Source: JBMDXB01 sp048594975 (GTDB lineage: Bacteria; Acidobacteriota; Vicinamibacteria; Vicinamibacterales; 2-12-FULL-66-21). Taken from it: 64,000 nucleotides of DNA. The stretch spans positions 127,283 to 191,282 of the forward strand of contig JBMDXQ010000101.1 in the NCBI GenBank assembly GCA_048594975.1, in the 5' to 3' direction. The position numbers and the translations under genes are program-made. Numbering within the stretch: the first letter of the stretch is position 1; the number at the start of each line of letters is the position of its first letter. Shown piece by piece: positions 32,245 to 40,528 of the stretch. Under the pieces are notes generated by a model, which saw nothing but the letters and a program-made list of their open reading frames with translations, did not search any database and was not told where the DNA came from.

Positions 32245-34070
32245 TCGGCGGCACGTTGACCGTCGACGCCGGCGCCGGCCGACGGCGCGTGAGCGTCGAG
32301 CGCTACCTCACCGAGCCGGTCGAAGAAGAGGCGGCCGCCGCTGCGAATGCCTGGATCAAGGCGCTGCGCACGGCGATCGTCGACGGCCAGCCGATGCGCC
32401 GGCGGTTCACCTACCGGGGCGACTCGCTCTGGTGGTTCACCGAGATCTACCTGCACAAGACCGGCACCATCGAGGACCTCTTCCGCGCCATTCTCGCCGT
32501 CGAGCAGGTGGTCGAGCGCGAACGCCCGATCGAGATCGGCGTCGCGTCAGGCAGTCGGCTGCTGCGCGGCGTCGCGCCGCAGGTGGCGTCGGCGCGCGCG
32601 GTCCGCTACCGCGGCGGGGCAGGCTTCGGCCGCGCATGGACGCGTGGCGCGCGCCTCGACCTGCGGGCGCGGGCGCTCACGCTGGCTGCATACGGATCGC
32701 GGCTGAGGCGTGGCCGGCTGGCGCCCGCCGCCGCGGCCCCGATTGCAGCGTTCGTCCACCGCGCGTTCTGGAAGGCCGACAGCGCCGACGGCAGCGCCGA
32801 GGCCTACATCGGTCCGGTGCTCTCGGCGATCGAACAGCGGCGGCGCGCGTCAATCGCCTACGTCGGCCTAGGGCCGGCCGAGAACTTCCCGGCGCGGCGG
32901 TGGTGGCATCCGGCGCTCGCCCCGGACGCTCCGGCGTCGCTCGCGCCGATCGAGGGGTTTGCGCCGCTGCGCGCGCTCGCCGGCTCACGAGGGCTGTGGC
33001 GCGATCGCTACCGCCTGCTGCGCGCCCTGGCGGGGAGCGCGGACGTCCGGCAGCGCGCGCGGATTCGCGGCTGCGACTGCTGGCCGGTAATCCGCGAGGA
33101 ACTCGCGGGGGTCGTCTTGCTGCAGTGGCCCTGGTCGGCGCGCGCCATGGACGAAGCAGCGTCGGCACTCGACGCGCTCCAGCCGAAAGTCGCGCTCACC
33201 TACGCCGAGGCCGGCGGCTGGGGGCGCGCGCTGGTGCTCGAGGCGCGGCGCCGACAGGTGAAGACCGTCGGCCTGCAACACGGGTTCATCTACCGCCACT
33301 GGCTGAACTACCTGCACGAACCCGACGAGCTGGCGCCGGATCCCGGCAACGCGGCCGACGACGGGTTTCCGTGCCCGACGCGGACGCTGCTCTTCGACGA
33401 GTACGCGGCGAGCCATCTTGCGAGCGCCGGACGATTCCCCCGGTCGGCCCTTGCCGTCGTCGGCAGCGCCCGCCTCGACGCGCTCGCGGCGGCCGCGCAG
33501 CGGCTGTCGGAGGGCGACCTCGCGCGCGTCAGGATCGCCGTGACGGGAAAGACCGCCCGCGGGTTCGTTCTGCTGGTCACGAAGTACCGCCAGGTTCGCG
33601 GCGTGCTGCCGGCACTGGTTGAGGCGGCAGCGGCACTCGAGGTGACGCTGGCGATCAAGACGCACCCGGCGGAGACGCCCGCCCTCTATGCGCCGGCCGC
33701 CGCCGGCGCCGCCCACGTCGTCGTGATCCCCGCCGCCGATCCGCTGGCCCCGCTGCTGCGCGCGGCCGGCGCGCTCGTAACGGTGAATTCGACCGTGGCG
33801 CTCGATGCGGCGGTGCTGGAGGTGCCGGCGCTGGTGATCGGCCTGCCGAACAACCTGTCGCCGTTTGTGGAGGCGGGGATCATGGCCGGCGCCGCCGATC
33901 GCAAGGCCATCGAACCGCAGCTGCGACGGATCCTGTATGATCGCAAGTTCCGAGAAGAGCTCGCGGGGGCCAGAGGGGCGTTCCTGGAGCGGTACGGCAT
34001 GAGGCCCGATGGCCGGGCCGCCGACCGCGCCGCCGCGTCCGTGATCGGGCTCGTGGAGGACGTCGGCTGA
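32241..34070 (+). CDS. GT-B-fold surface polysaccharide biosynthesis protein
   Basis: This 609-residue soluble protein is not confidently placed. The C-terminal half resembles CDP-glycerol glycerophosphotransferase or capsule-type GT-B proteins: VGLQHGFIYRHWLNY near residue 345, LLVTKYRQVRGVLPALV near residue 445, IKTHPAET and VTVNSTVALDAAVLEVPAL near residue 515. The N-terminal 250 residues show no familiar motif. Coupling to the GT9 gene by ATGA overlap and the following SDR gene, which starts directly after its stop, place it in glycan assembly. Donor and acceptor are unknown. Confidence 0.72.
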   Translation: MIGGTLTVDAGAGRRRVSVERYLTEPVEEEAAAAANAWIKALRTAIVDGQPMRRRFTYRGDSLWWFTEIYLHKTGTIEDLFRAILAVEQVVERERPIEIGVASGSRLLRGVAPQVASARAVRYRGGAGFGRAWTRGARLDLRARALTLAAYGSRLRRGRLAPAAAAPIAAFVHRAFWKADSADGSAEAYIGPVLSAIEQRRRASIAYVGLGPAENFPARRWWHPALAPDAPASLAPIEGFAPLRALAGSRGLWRDRYRLLRALAGSADVRQRARIRGCDCWPVIREELAGVVLLQWPWSARAMDEAASALDALQPKVALTYAEAGGWGRALVLEARRRQVKTVGLQHGFIYRHWLNYLHEPDELAPDPGNAADDGFPCPTRTLLFDEYAASHLASAGRFPRSALAVVGSARLDALAAAAQRLSEGDLARVRIAVTGKTARGFVLLVTKYRQVRGVLPALVEAAAALEVTLAIKTHPAETPALYAPAAAGAAHVVVIPAADPLAPLLRAAGALVTVNSTVALDAAVLEVPALVIGLPNNLSPFVEAGIMAGAADRKAIEPQLRRILYDRKFREELAGARGAFLERYGMRPDGRAADRAAASVIGLVEDVG

Positions 34071-35033
34071 ATGCGTGTGCTGGTCACCGGCGGTGCCGGG
34101 TTTATCGGGTCGCACCTCTGCGAGGCGCTGCTCGCCCGTGGAGACGAGGTCTTCGTCCTCGATAACCTCTCGACCGGCGCCATCGAGAACATCGTCCACC
34201 TGAAAGGGCATCCGAAGTTCCACTACACGCTCGACACGGTGACCAACGAGCCGGTGCTCGCCGAGCTGGTGGATCGGTCCGACGTGGTGGTGCACCTCGC
34301 CGCGGCGGTCGGGGTCAAGCTGATCGTGGAGTCGCCGGTTCACACCATCGAGACTAACGTGCACGGCACCGAGGTGGTGCTCGAGCACGCCAGCAAGAAG
34401 AAGAAGCTGGTGATGATCGCGTCCACCTCCGAGGTGTACGGCAAGAGCGCGTGTGTGCCGTTCACCGAGGACGCGGACCTCGTGCTCGGCCCGAGCTGCA
34501 AGCACCGCTGGGCGTACGCGTGCAGCAAGCTGATCGACGAGTTCCTGGCGCTCGCCTACTGGAAGGAACGCCGTCTGCCGGTGATCATCGTGCGGCTCTT
34601 CAACACCGTCGGGCCGCGGCAGACCGGCCAATACGGGATGGTGATCCCCACGTTCGTCCGTCAGGCGCTCGCCGGCGAGCCGATCACGGTGTACGGTGAC
34701 GGGACGCAGTCGCGCAGCTTCACGTACGTCGGGGACGTCGTGGGGGCCATGATAGCCTTGATCGACGAGCCCCGCGCCATCGGACGGGTGTTCAACATCG
34801 GAAACGGCCGCGAGATTACCATCGGTGATCTGGCGGAGAAGGTGCGCAAGCTGACCGGCAGCTCGTCGGCGATCGTGCGCGTCCCGTACGACCAGGCGTA
34901 CGAGGCGGGGTTCGAGGACATGCCGCGCCGCGTGCCCGACGTCTCGAAGATCGGCGCGCTCGTCGGCTACCGCCCGACGGTCGAGCTGGACGAAATCCTG
35001 GCGCGCGTCATCGAGTACTTCCGTCGGCAATAG
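34071..35033 (+). CDS. NAD-dependent nucleotide-sugar epimerase/dehydratase (UXS/GalE-like)
   Basis: The 320-residue extended SDR starts VLVTGGAGFIGSHLCEALL with the GxxGxxG cofactor motif. It carries STSEVYGKS near residue 120 with the catalytic serine or threonine, and RWAYACSKLIDEFLA near residue 145 with an intact YxxxK, followed by FNTVGPRQTGQYGMVIPTFV. The RxxYxxxK context is like UDP-glucuronate decarboxylases and related dehydratases, but substrate choice cannot be settled. This contrasts with the SDR at 21781-22809, in which that tyrosine is replaced. Confidence 0.9.
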   Translation: MRVLVTGGAGFIGSHLCEALLARGDEVFVLDNLSTGAIENIVHLKGHPKFHYTLDTVTNEPVLAELVDRSDVVVHLAAAVGVKLIVESPVHTIETNVHGTEVVLEHASKKKKLVMIASTSEVYGKSACVPFTEDADLVLGPSCKHRWAYACSKLIDEFLALAYWKERRLPVIIVRLFNTVGPRQTGQYGMVIPTFVRQALAGEPITVYGDGTQSRSFTYVGDVVGAMIALIDEPRAIGRVFNIGNGREITIGDLAEKVRKLTGSSSAIVRVPYDQAYEAGFEDMPRRVPDVSKIGALVGYRPTVELDEILARVIEYFRRQ

Positions 35034-35048
35034 AAGAACGGAATCAGG

Positions 35049-36023
35049 ATGGACCAGCCCAACGGTCTCAGGGCGCGGGTGCGGCGCGCGGCAGAGGACC
35101 TGCTTCGGAGCAACGCGAAGCCGGTCCGGCGGCTCCTGCTCGCCGCCGGCCGCGACCGCGCCCCGCTGCTCCCCGAGATCGTGCAGATCGAGAGCACCAA
35201 CATCTGCAACGCCAAGTGCACGTTCTGCCCGCGCGACGAGATGCACCGGCAGCAGGGCGTGATGACCTTCGACCTCTTCACCAAGATCGTCGACGAGTGC
35301 GCCGAGCTGGGCATCGCGCACGTGCGCGTGCACAACTACGGCGAACCGTTCATCGACCGGCGACTGGCCGACAAGGTGCGTTACGCGAAGCAGAAGGGGA
35401 TCGCCGAGGTCGGAATGATCAGCAACGGCTCGCTCATCACCGAGCCGGTCGCGCGGGCGATGATCGACGCCGGCCTCGACGCGATCAACATCAGCGTCGA
35501 CGCAGCCGGACGCGAAGTATTCGAGGCGACGCGGATCGGGCTGAAGTACGACACGGTCATCGCCAATATCGAGCGGATCGTGCGGCTCAGGAAGGAGCTC
35601 GGGCGGCGGCGCCCGAAGCTGATCCTGTCGTTCGTGCGCCAGAACAACTCGGCGGACGAGCAGGCGTTCGTCGAGCACTGGCGGCACGTGGCCGACAAGA
35701 TCCACGTCACCGATCTGCACAACTGGGCAGGGACGCTGCACCGGGAATCCGATGTCAACTACCCCTGCTACCGGCCGTGGCTCACCTTCACCGTGCTGTG
35801 GGATGGCCGCGTGGCGCTCTGCTGCGCGGATTTCGACGGCCGCACCATCCTCGGGGACGTGCGGACCTCGACGATCCGCGAAATCTGGAACGCCGCACCG
35901 TACCGCGGAGCGCGGCGCCAGCACCTCGACAGCGGCGGCCCGGACATCTGCCGGTCGTGTGACCTGCCGCGGAAGGACTCGCCGCTCTGGGTCACGAAGC
36001 TGCGGCGGAAGGAGCTCGGCTGA
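35049..36023 (+). CDS. Radical SAM/SPASM domain protein
   Basis: The 324-residue enzyme carries the radical SAM cluster motif CNAKCTFC near residue 53, in the context ESTNICNAKCTFCPRD. Its C-terminal cysteines at NYPCYRPW, ALCCADFDG and DICRSCDLPRK form a SPASM-type region for auxiliary iron-sulfur clusters. Such proteins modify peptides, sugars or other small molecules. The surroundings (nucleotide-sugar and GT genes) suggest a glycan-linked substrate, but nothing in the sequence shows it. It starts 15 bases after the SDR gene. Confidence 0.9.
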   Translation: MDQPNGLRARVRRAAEDLLRSNAKPVRRLLLAAGRDRAPLLPEIVQIESTNICNAKCTFCPRDEMHRQQGVMTFDLFTKIVDECAELGIAHVRVHNYGEPFIDRRLADKVRYAKQKGIAEVGMISNGSLITEPVARAMIDAGLDAINISVDAAGREVFEATRIGLKYDTVIANIERIVRLRKELGRRRPKLILSFVRQNNSADEQAFVEHWRHVADKIHVTDLHNWAGTLHRESDVNYPCYRPWLTFTVLWDGRVALCCADFDGRTILGDVRTSTIREIWNAAPYRGARRQHLDSGGPDICRSCDLPRKDSPLWVTKLRRKELG

Positions 36024-36133
36024 AAAGTGGCAGGGCCACGCCGGGCGCCAAGCCCTGCTGTCCGCGAATGTCACCCGTCCGCCACGCTCGCGGCACCGTC
36101 CAATGGAGCGTATACTGAGTGGGGTTTCAAGCC

Positions 36134-36877
36134 ATGCAGAAACTTCTTTGCTGCGTCGCGCTGACCGTCTCGGTTGCCGCCGCATCCACTGCTGCCGCCC
36201 AGCAATTGACGCTCTCCATCGCCGACGGGCGCGCCACGCTGATCGCGACCGACGTGCCGCTGCGGCAGGTGATGGCCGAATGGGCGCGCATCGGCGAGAC
36301 GAAGGTGGTCAACGGCGAGCGCCTCGTCGGTCCGAACCTGACGATCCAGCTGGTCGATCGTCCCGAGCGCGAGGTCCTCGATGCGGTCCTGCGAACCGCC
36401 GCCGGCTACGTGGCCGCGCCGCGCAACGCCGGTGACCCGCGCCTCTCGATGTACGACCGGATCCTCATCCTTCCGACGAGCCAGGCACCGGCGTTCAACC
36501 CGGTCGCGGCCGCGCCGCCGACGTTCACGCAGCCGCGGCCGGGCGTACCGATGCCGATGACCGTGCCGATGCCGGCGGGAGACAACGAGGATCCGCAGGA
36601 GCAGCCGATGGTGCTGCCGGCCGGCGCCGCCGCCGTGCCAGGCGCAATGCCGCTGCCGGTGCCGGCAGGCGCGACCGCCGTTCCCGGCATGATGCCGCAG
36701 CAGGTACCCGTCACGCAGCCGACGCCGGGAATGCCGCAGACGCTGCCGCGGCCCGGCATGCTTCCGCAGCCGACCCAGATGGTCCCGAATCCCTACGTCC
36801 CGAACCCCGCGCAGCAGCCCCAGCAGCCCAACGTCCGCCCGAGCGGGAGGCCGCCAGGCCGCCCCGACGGCGACTAG
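36134..36877 (+). CDS. Secreted protein with STN-like N-domain and proline-rich tail
   Basis: The 247-residue protein starts with a signal peptide (MQKLLCCVALTVSVAAAS, cleavage probably after TAAAQ). A small folded stretch at about residues 25-110 (LIATDVPLRQVMAEWARIG ... VLDAVLRTAAGYVAAP) resembles the secretin and TonB short N-terminal (STN) fold by pattern of strands. The remaining 130 residues are rich in Pro, Met, Gln and Val with near-repeats such as PAGAAAVPGAMP and PAGATAVPGMMP. ATG at 36134 is chosen because it begins the signal peptide. A TATACT hexamer at 36111 may be its -10 box. Function unknown; it is not an obvious enzyme. Confidence 0.75.
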   Translation: MQKLLCCVALTVSVAAASTAAAQQLTLSIADGRATLIATDVPLRQVMAEWARIGETKVVNGERLVGPNLTIQLVDRPEREVLDAVLRTAAGYVAAPRNAGDPRLSMYDRILILPTSQAPAFNPVAAAPPTFTQPRPGVPMPMTVPMPAGDNEDPQEQPMVLPAGAAAVPGAMPLPVPAGATAVPGMMPQQVPVTQPTPGMPQTLPRPGMLPQPTQMVPNPYVPNPAQQPQQPNVRPSGRPPGRPDGD

Positions 36878-36941
36878 CCCGCCAGCGGCCGCCACCGACT
36901 CGCCGAAGACGCCTGCGGCGGCCTGTTAGAATCTCCGCATC

Positions 36942-37652
36942 ATGAGCGGCAGTCCGCCGGTGGGGCGCCGCGGCGAGTACGCGGCGCGCGGCGAGTACCA
37001 CCGCACGCCGGATCCCACCTGGGAGTTCTACCCGACCTATCTCGCCAAGCTCGCCGCGGTCCGGCGCTGGCTCGACGCGCTGCCGCCGCAGACGCACGTC
37101 CTCGATGCCGGCTGCGGCGAGGGCGTGCTCGTCGACGAGTACGCCGGCCGCCTGCGGATGGAGGGGCTCGACCCGAACTACTCGTCGGAACGCGTGCGCT
37201 CCGGCTCGCTCACCGCGCTGCCCTACGGTGCCGCGACGTTCGACCGCGCGCTCTGCCTGGACGTGCTCGAGCACCTGGCCTTCGCCGACCAGCCGCGTGC
37301 GCTCGAGGAACTGCACCGGGTGCTCAGGCCGGGCGGCGAGTTGCTGGTCTCCGTTCCCAACCTGGCGCACCTGCAATCGCGCGTGCACTTCTTCCTGCTC
37401 GGCCGCCTCGTGCGCACCGCGTCGGAACAGAAGCACCCCGGGGATCGCCCGGTCGCCGAGTACATCCGCCTCGGCGAGCGCGCCGGCTTCCGCCTGGTCG
37501 GGCGTCGGGGCATCTTTCCGACCGTGCCGATCCTCACGCGCTACATCCGCCGCCATCCGCAGCGGCTGCTGCCGCTGCACCGCTTCCTGACGCGCGTGCT
37601 GCCGGTGCCGGGACTCTGCCTGCTGAACCTGCTGACGTTCCGGAAGCCCTGA
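36942..37652 (+). CDS. Class I SAM-dependent methyltransferase
   Basis: The 236-residue protein has VLDAGCGEGVLVDEYA near residue 50, LDVLEHLAFADQPRALEELHR near residue 105 and VLRPGGELLVSVPN near residue 125, the Methyltransf_11-type motifs. The substrate is unknown, although the flippase directly downstream suggests a glycan or lipid-linked sugar. A TAGAAT hexamer at 36926 would put transcription a few bases before the ATG, so the mRNA may be nearly leaderless. Confidence 0.9.
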   Translation: MSGSPPVGRRGEYAARGEYHRTPDPTWEFYPTYLAKLAAVRRWLDALPPQTHVLDAGCGEGVLVDEYAGRLRMEGLDPNYSSERVRSGSLTALPYGAATFDRALCLDVLEHLAFADQPRALEELHRVLRPGGELLVSVPNLAHLQSRVHFFLLGRLVRTASEQKHPGDRPVAEYIRLGERAGFRLVGRRGIFPTVPILTRYIRRHPQRLLPLHRFLTRVLPVPGLCLLNLLTFRKP

Positions 37653-37655
37653 CCG

Positions 37656-39239
37656 TTGTTCAACAAGCTTCGCGCGCTGTCGAAGGACCTGGCGATCTAC
37701 GGCGTCGGCGACGTCGCGGTGTCGGCCGTCAACTTCCTGCTGCTGCCGATCTTCGTGTCGTTCCTGACGCCAACCGACTACGGCGTCCTGGCGCAGCTGG
37801 GCGCCGTCGAGGTGGTGGCGAAGATCGTGTTCCGCTGCGGCCTCGACGGCTCGTTCATGCGCTTCTACTACGACTACCCCGAGCAGCGCGATCGCCAGCG
37901 GCTGGCCAGCACGATCTTCTTCTTCCTGCTGGCGATCAACTCCGCGCTGCTCGTCGCGGCCGTGATCGCCGCACCCGCCCTGGCCCCGCGGCTCTTCGGC
38001 TGGGGTGACGCGGCGGCGTCCGGGCGCGACGCGCAGCTCCTCGCACTGCGGCTGGTGCTGATCAACACCTTCGCGATCAGCTTCACGTTCTTCCCCTTCC
38101 ACCTGCTGCGCATGCAGCAGCGCGCGGCGGAGTTCAGCCTGCTGACGCTCGCCCGATCGGTTTCGACGCTGCTGCTGCGCGTCCTCCTGGTCATCGGCCT
38201 TGCCTTCGGCTTCATGGGCGTCGTCGTCGCTGACCTGATGGTCACGGCGCTGCTGCTCGCCGTCCTGGGCCGGCCCTTCGCGTCGCTCGTCCGGCCCGTC
38301 GTATCCGGCCCCATGCTCCGCGAGTCGCTGGCGTTCGGCCTGCCGCGGCTGCCGCACGCGTTTGCACAGCAGCTGATGGCGGTGGGCGATCGGTTCATCC
38401 TGGGATGGCTCCGGATCAGCACCGCGGAGATCGGCGTGTACTCGATCGGCGCCACGTTCGCCCTGGCACAGAAGCTGTTCCTGAGTGCGTTCGAGTACGC
38501 GTGGGCGCCGTTCTACTACGCGACCGCCCGCGAGCCGGACGGCCGGCGTGTCTTTGCCGTCGTAGGCACGTACGCGTTCGGAGTCCTGGCGCTGATGACC
38601 GCCGCGCTCTCGGCGGTCGCCGGAGATCTGCTGCAGCTCATGCTGCACGAGCAGTTCCCCAGGTACGCCGCGGCGACCTCCGTGATTCCAGGGATTGCCG
38701 TCGGCGTGATGCTCCAGGGCGTCTACCTGCTCACGTCCATAGGACTGAACATCACCAAGCACACCCGGTACTACCCCGTGTCGACGATTGCCGCCGCCGC
38801 GACCAGCCTCGCCCTCAACCTCGCACTCATTCCGCGCTACGGCATCGTCGGGGCGGCATGGGCGAACGCCGCGGCGTACGCCGTGCAGGCCGCGATGGCG
38901 TTCGGCTTTTCGCAGCGGTTCTACCCGGTTGACTACGAATGGGGCCGGCTCGTGCGGGTCGCCGGCGCGGCGCTGCTCGGTTACCTGGTGGCGCGGCGCC
39001 TCCCCGGGATGCCACCGCTCGCCGGCGTCGTCGCCCGCGGCGCGACGGTCGTCGCGATCATGGGCGCCGTGCTGGCGCTCACGCGGTTCTTCCAGCCGGC
39101 GGAGCTGCAGGTGCTGGCGCGCCTGCGCGCCCGGCCCGCCGGGATCGCGCCGCTGCCGCCGCCCGAGACGACGGAGTTCGCCGGCGAGATCATCGCGACG
39201 GAGGTCAGCGACGGGCCTGTCGTGAAACGGCCCAGCTGA
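37656..39239 (+). CDS. Wzx-like polysaccharide flippase (MOP superfamily)
   Basis: The 527-residue polytopic protein has about fourteen hydrophobic spans and starts LFNKLRALSKDLAIYGVGD, the typical N-terminus of O-antigen/teichoic flippases (PF01943-type). VPxFxGVL-like residues appear as FVSFLTPTDYGVLAQLGAVE near residue 35. It would flip polyprenyl-linked oligosaccharides across the inner membrane, and it is the only clear export element in the cluster. A hydrophilic C-terminal tail of 40 residues extends past the last span. The start codon is TTG, three bases after the methyltransferase stop. Confidence 0.9.
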   Translation: MFNKLRALSKDLAIYGVGDVAVSAVNFLLLPIFVSFLTPTDYGVLAQLGAVEVVAKIVFRCGLDGSFMRFYYDYPEQRDRQRLASTIFFFLLAINSALLVAAVIAAPALAPRLFGWGDAAASGRDAQLLALRLVLINTFAISFTFFPFHLLRMQQRAAEFSLLTLARSVSTLLLRVLLVIGLAFGFMGVVVADLMVTALLLAVLGRPFASLVRPVVSGPMLRESLAFGLPRLPHAFAQQLMAVGDRFILGWLRISTAEIGVYSIGATFALAQKLFLSAFEYAWAPFYYATAREPDGRRVFAVVGTYAFGVLALMTAALSAVAGDLLQLMLHEQFPRYAAATSVIPGIAVGVMLQGVYLLTSIGLNITKHTRYYPVSTIAAAATSLALNLALIPRYGIVGAAWANAAAYAVQAAMAFGFSQRFYPVDYEWGRLVRVAGAALLGYLVARRLPGMPPLAGVVARGATVVAIMGAVLALTRFFQPAELQVLARLRARPAGIAPLPPPETTEFAGEIIATEVSDGPVVKRPS

Positions 39240-39287
39240 GAGCGCGTGCTAAGATAGCTGGATTTTCGGGACAGCATCCCCACGCGC

Positions 39288-40526
39288 ATGGTCCTCGGCC
39301 GGAAAGTCCGTGAATCGCTCGCCCTGCGCGCGCGCGCGCTGCCGCTGGCGCGGCATGCCTGGGCGCGGTATCGCACGCTCCGCTACCAGCGACGCATCCA
39401 GCGCTTCCTCGCCGAGAAGTCGGGACGCGCCGATCGGCTGCCGCTCGGCGCCGTGTACGAAGCTACGATGCGGTGCAACCTGCACTGCGAGTTCTGCTAC
39501 GTCGGCGACCTGTTGAACATCGAGGGGGAATGGCGCCACGAGCTGCACATCGACGCGCTCGGCGCCGCCTTTCCCGACCGGTCCGGTTTCCAGGTGAGCC
39601 TCACCGGCGGCGAGATCTTCATGCGCAAGGACATCATGTCCGTGCTCGCGCTGTTCCGGGACAAGGGATACGCCTGCGGCTACCTGACCACCAACGGCAC
39701 GATCATCAACGAGGAGCGCGCCGACGCGCTCGCCGATCTCGCCGCCGCCGGGTTTCTCAGGCACATCAGCGTATCGATTGACGGCCCGCGGGAGATTCAC
39801 GACGTCGCGCGCGGCCTGGCGGGCACGTTCGACCGCACCTGCGAAGGACTGCGCCGGCTGCAGGCGGCGGCGCGCCGCAAGCAGGCACCGCTGCGCGTCA
39901 GCATCAACACCACGGTCGCGCACGAGAGCCTCGACGCGCTCGACCGGATGGTGGAGGTGGCAGAGGAGCTCGGCGTCGATGCCATCGGGCTCAACCACCT
40001 GATGTTCAGCACGCCCGAGGAAGTGGCGGAGACCGTTCGCCTCGTCGGGGCGGCCGACGCGTCGGTGATCTCGACGTTCGTGACGCCGGACCCCGGGATC
40101 GACCTGGCGCGTGTGCGCGAGAAGGTGGCGGCACTCGAAGCGAAGTGCCGGCAGCGGAACATCCTGTTCGACTTCCGCCCGAAGGTCCACCCGCACCTCA
40201 TGGAGCGCTACTACACGCCCGGGGCCAGGCTGGAGGGACGGTGCCTGTACCCGTTCCTGCACGCGCGCGTGTCGTTCTCCGGGAAGGTGTACTTCTGCCC
40301 GTTCATCCGGGTGGAGGTGGGCGATCTCGCGACGTCCTCGCTCGAGGAGGTCTGGAACAGCCCGCGGTACGTGGAGCTGCGCAGGAAGCTGGTCACCGAA
40401 CGGCTGTTCCCGGTCTGCCGCCGCTGCTGCAAGGTGGAGCTGTCGCCCTCGGCAGTGGCCGAACCGGCCGGCGAGGGGGCGGCGGCTCCGCCTCGCCGCA
40501 CCATCCCGCTCACGGTGGTCCGCTGA
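39288..40526 (+). CDS. Radical SAM/SPASM domain protein
   Basis: The 412-residue enzyme has a basic N-terminus, then EATMRCNLHCEFCYVGD near residue 58 with the CxxxCxxC cluster motif, SLTGGEIFMRKD near residue 105 and TTNGTIIN near residue 133. C-terminal cysteines in GRCLYPF, YFCPF and FPVCRRCCKVE suit a SPASM-type auxiliary cluster. A TAAGAT hexamer at 39251 may be the -10 box. It stands next to a second, B12-type radical SAM gene three bases downstream; both may work on the same product, but no substrate is evident. Confidence 0.9.
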   Translation: MVLGRKVRESLALRARALPLARHAWARYRTLRYQRRIQRFLAEKSGRADRLPLGAVYEATMRCNLHCEFCYVGDLLNIEGEWRHELHIDALGAAFPDRSGFQVSLTGGEIFMRKDIMSVLALFRDKGYACGYLTTNGTIINEERADALADLAAAGFLRHISVSIDGPREIHDVARGLAGTFDRTCEGLRRLQAAARRKQAPLRVSINTTVAHESLDALDRMVEVAEELGVDAIGLNHLMFSTPEEVAETVRLVGAADASVISTFVTPDPGIDLARVREKVAALEAKCRQRNILFDFRPKVHPHLMERYYTPGARLEGRCLYPFLHARVSFSGKVYFCPFIRVEVGDLATSSLEEVWNSPRYVELRRKLVTERLFPVCRRCCKVELSPSAVAEPAGEGAAAPPRRTIPLTVVR

Positions 40527-40528
40527 AC

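Noticed and set aside
36030..36062. GC-rich hairpin CAGGGC...GCCCTG after the radical SAM gene
   Set aside because: The stem is short and no T run follows, so it is not supported as a terminator.
32985..36185. A 1066-codon minus-strand open frame
   Set aside because: It lies opposite four well-supported genes and shows no domain, only the His/Asp/Arg-rich composition of antisense frames.
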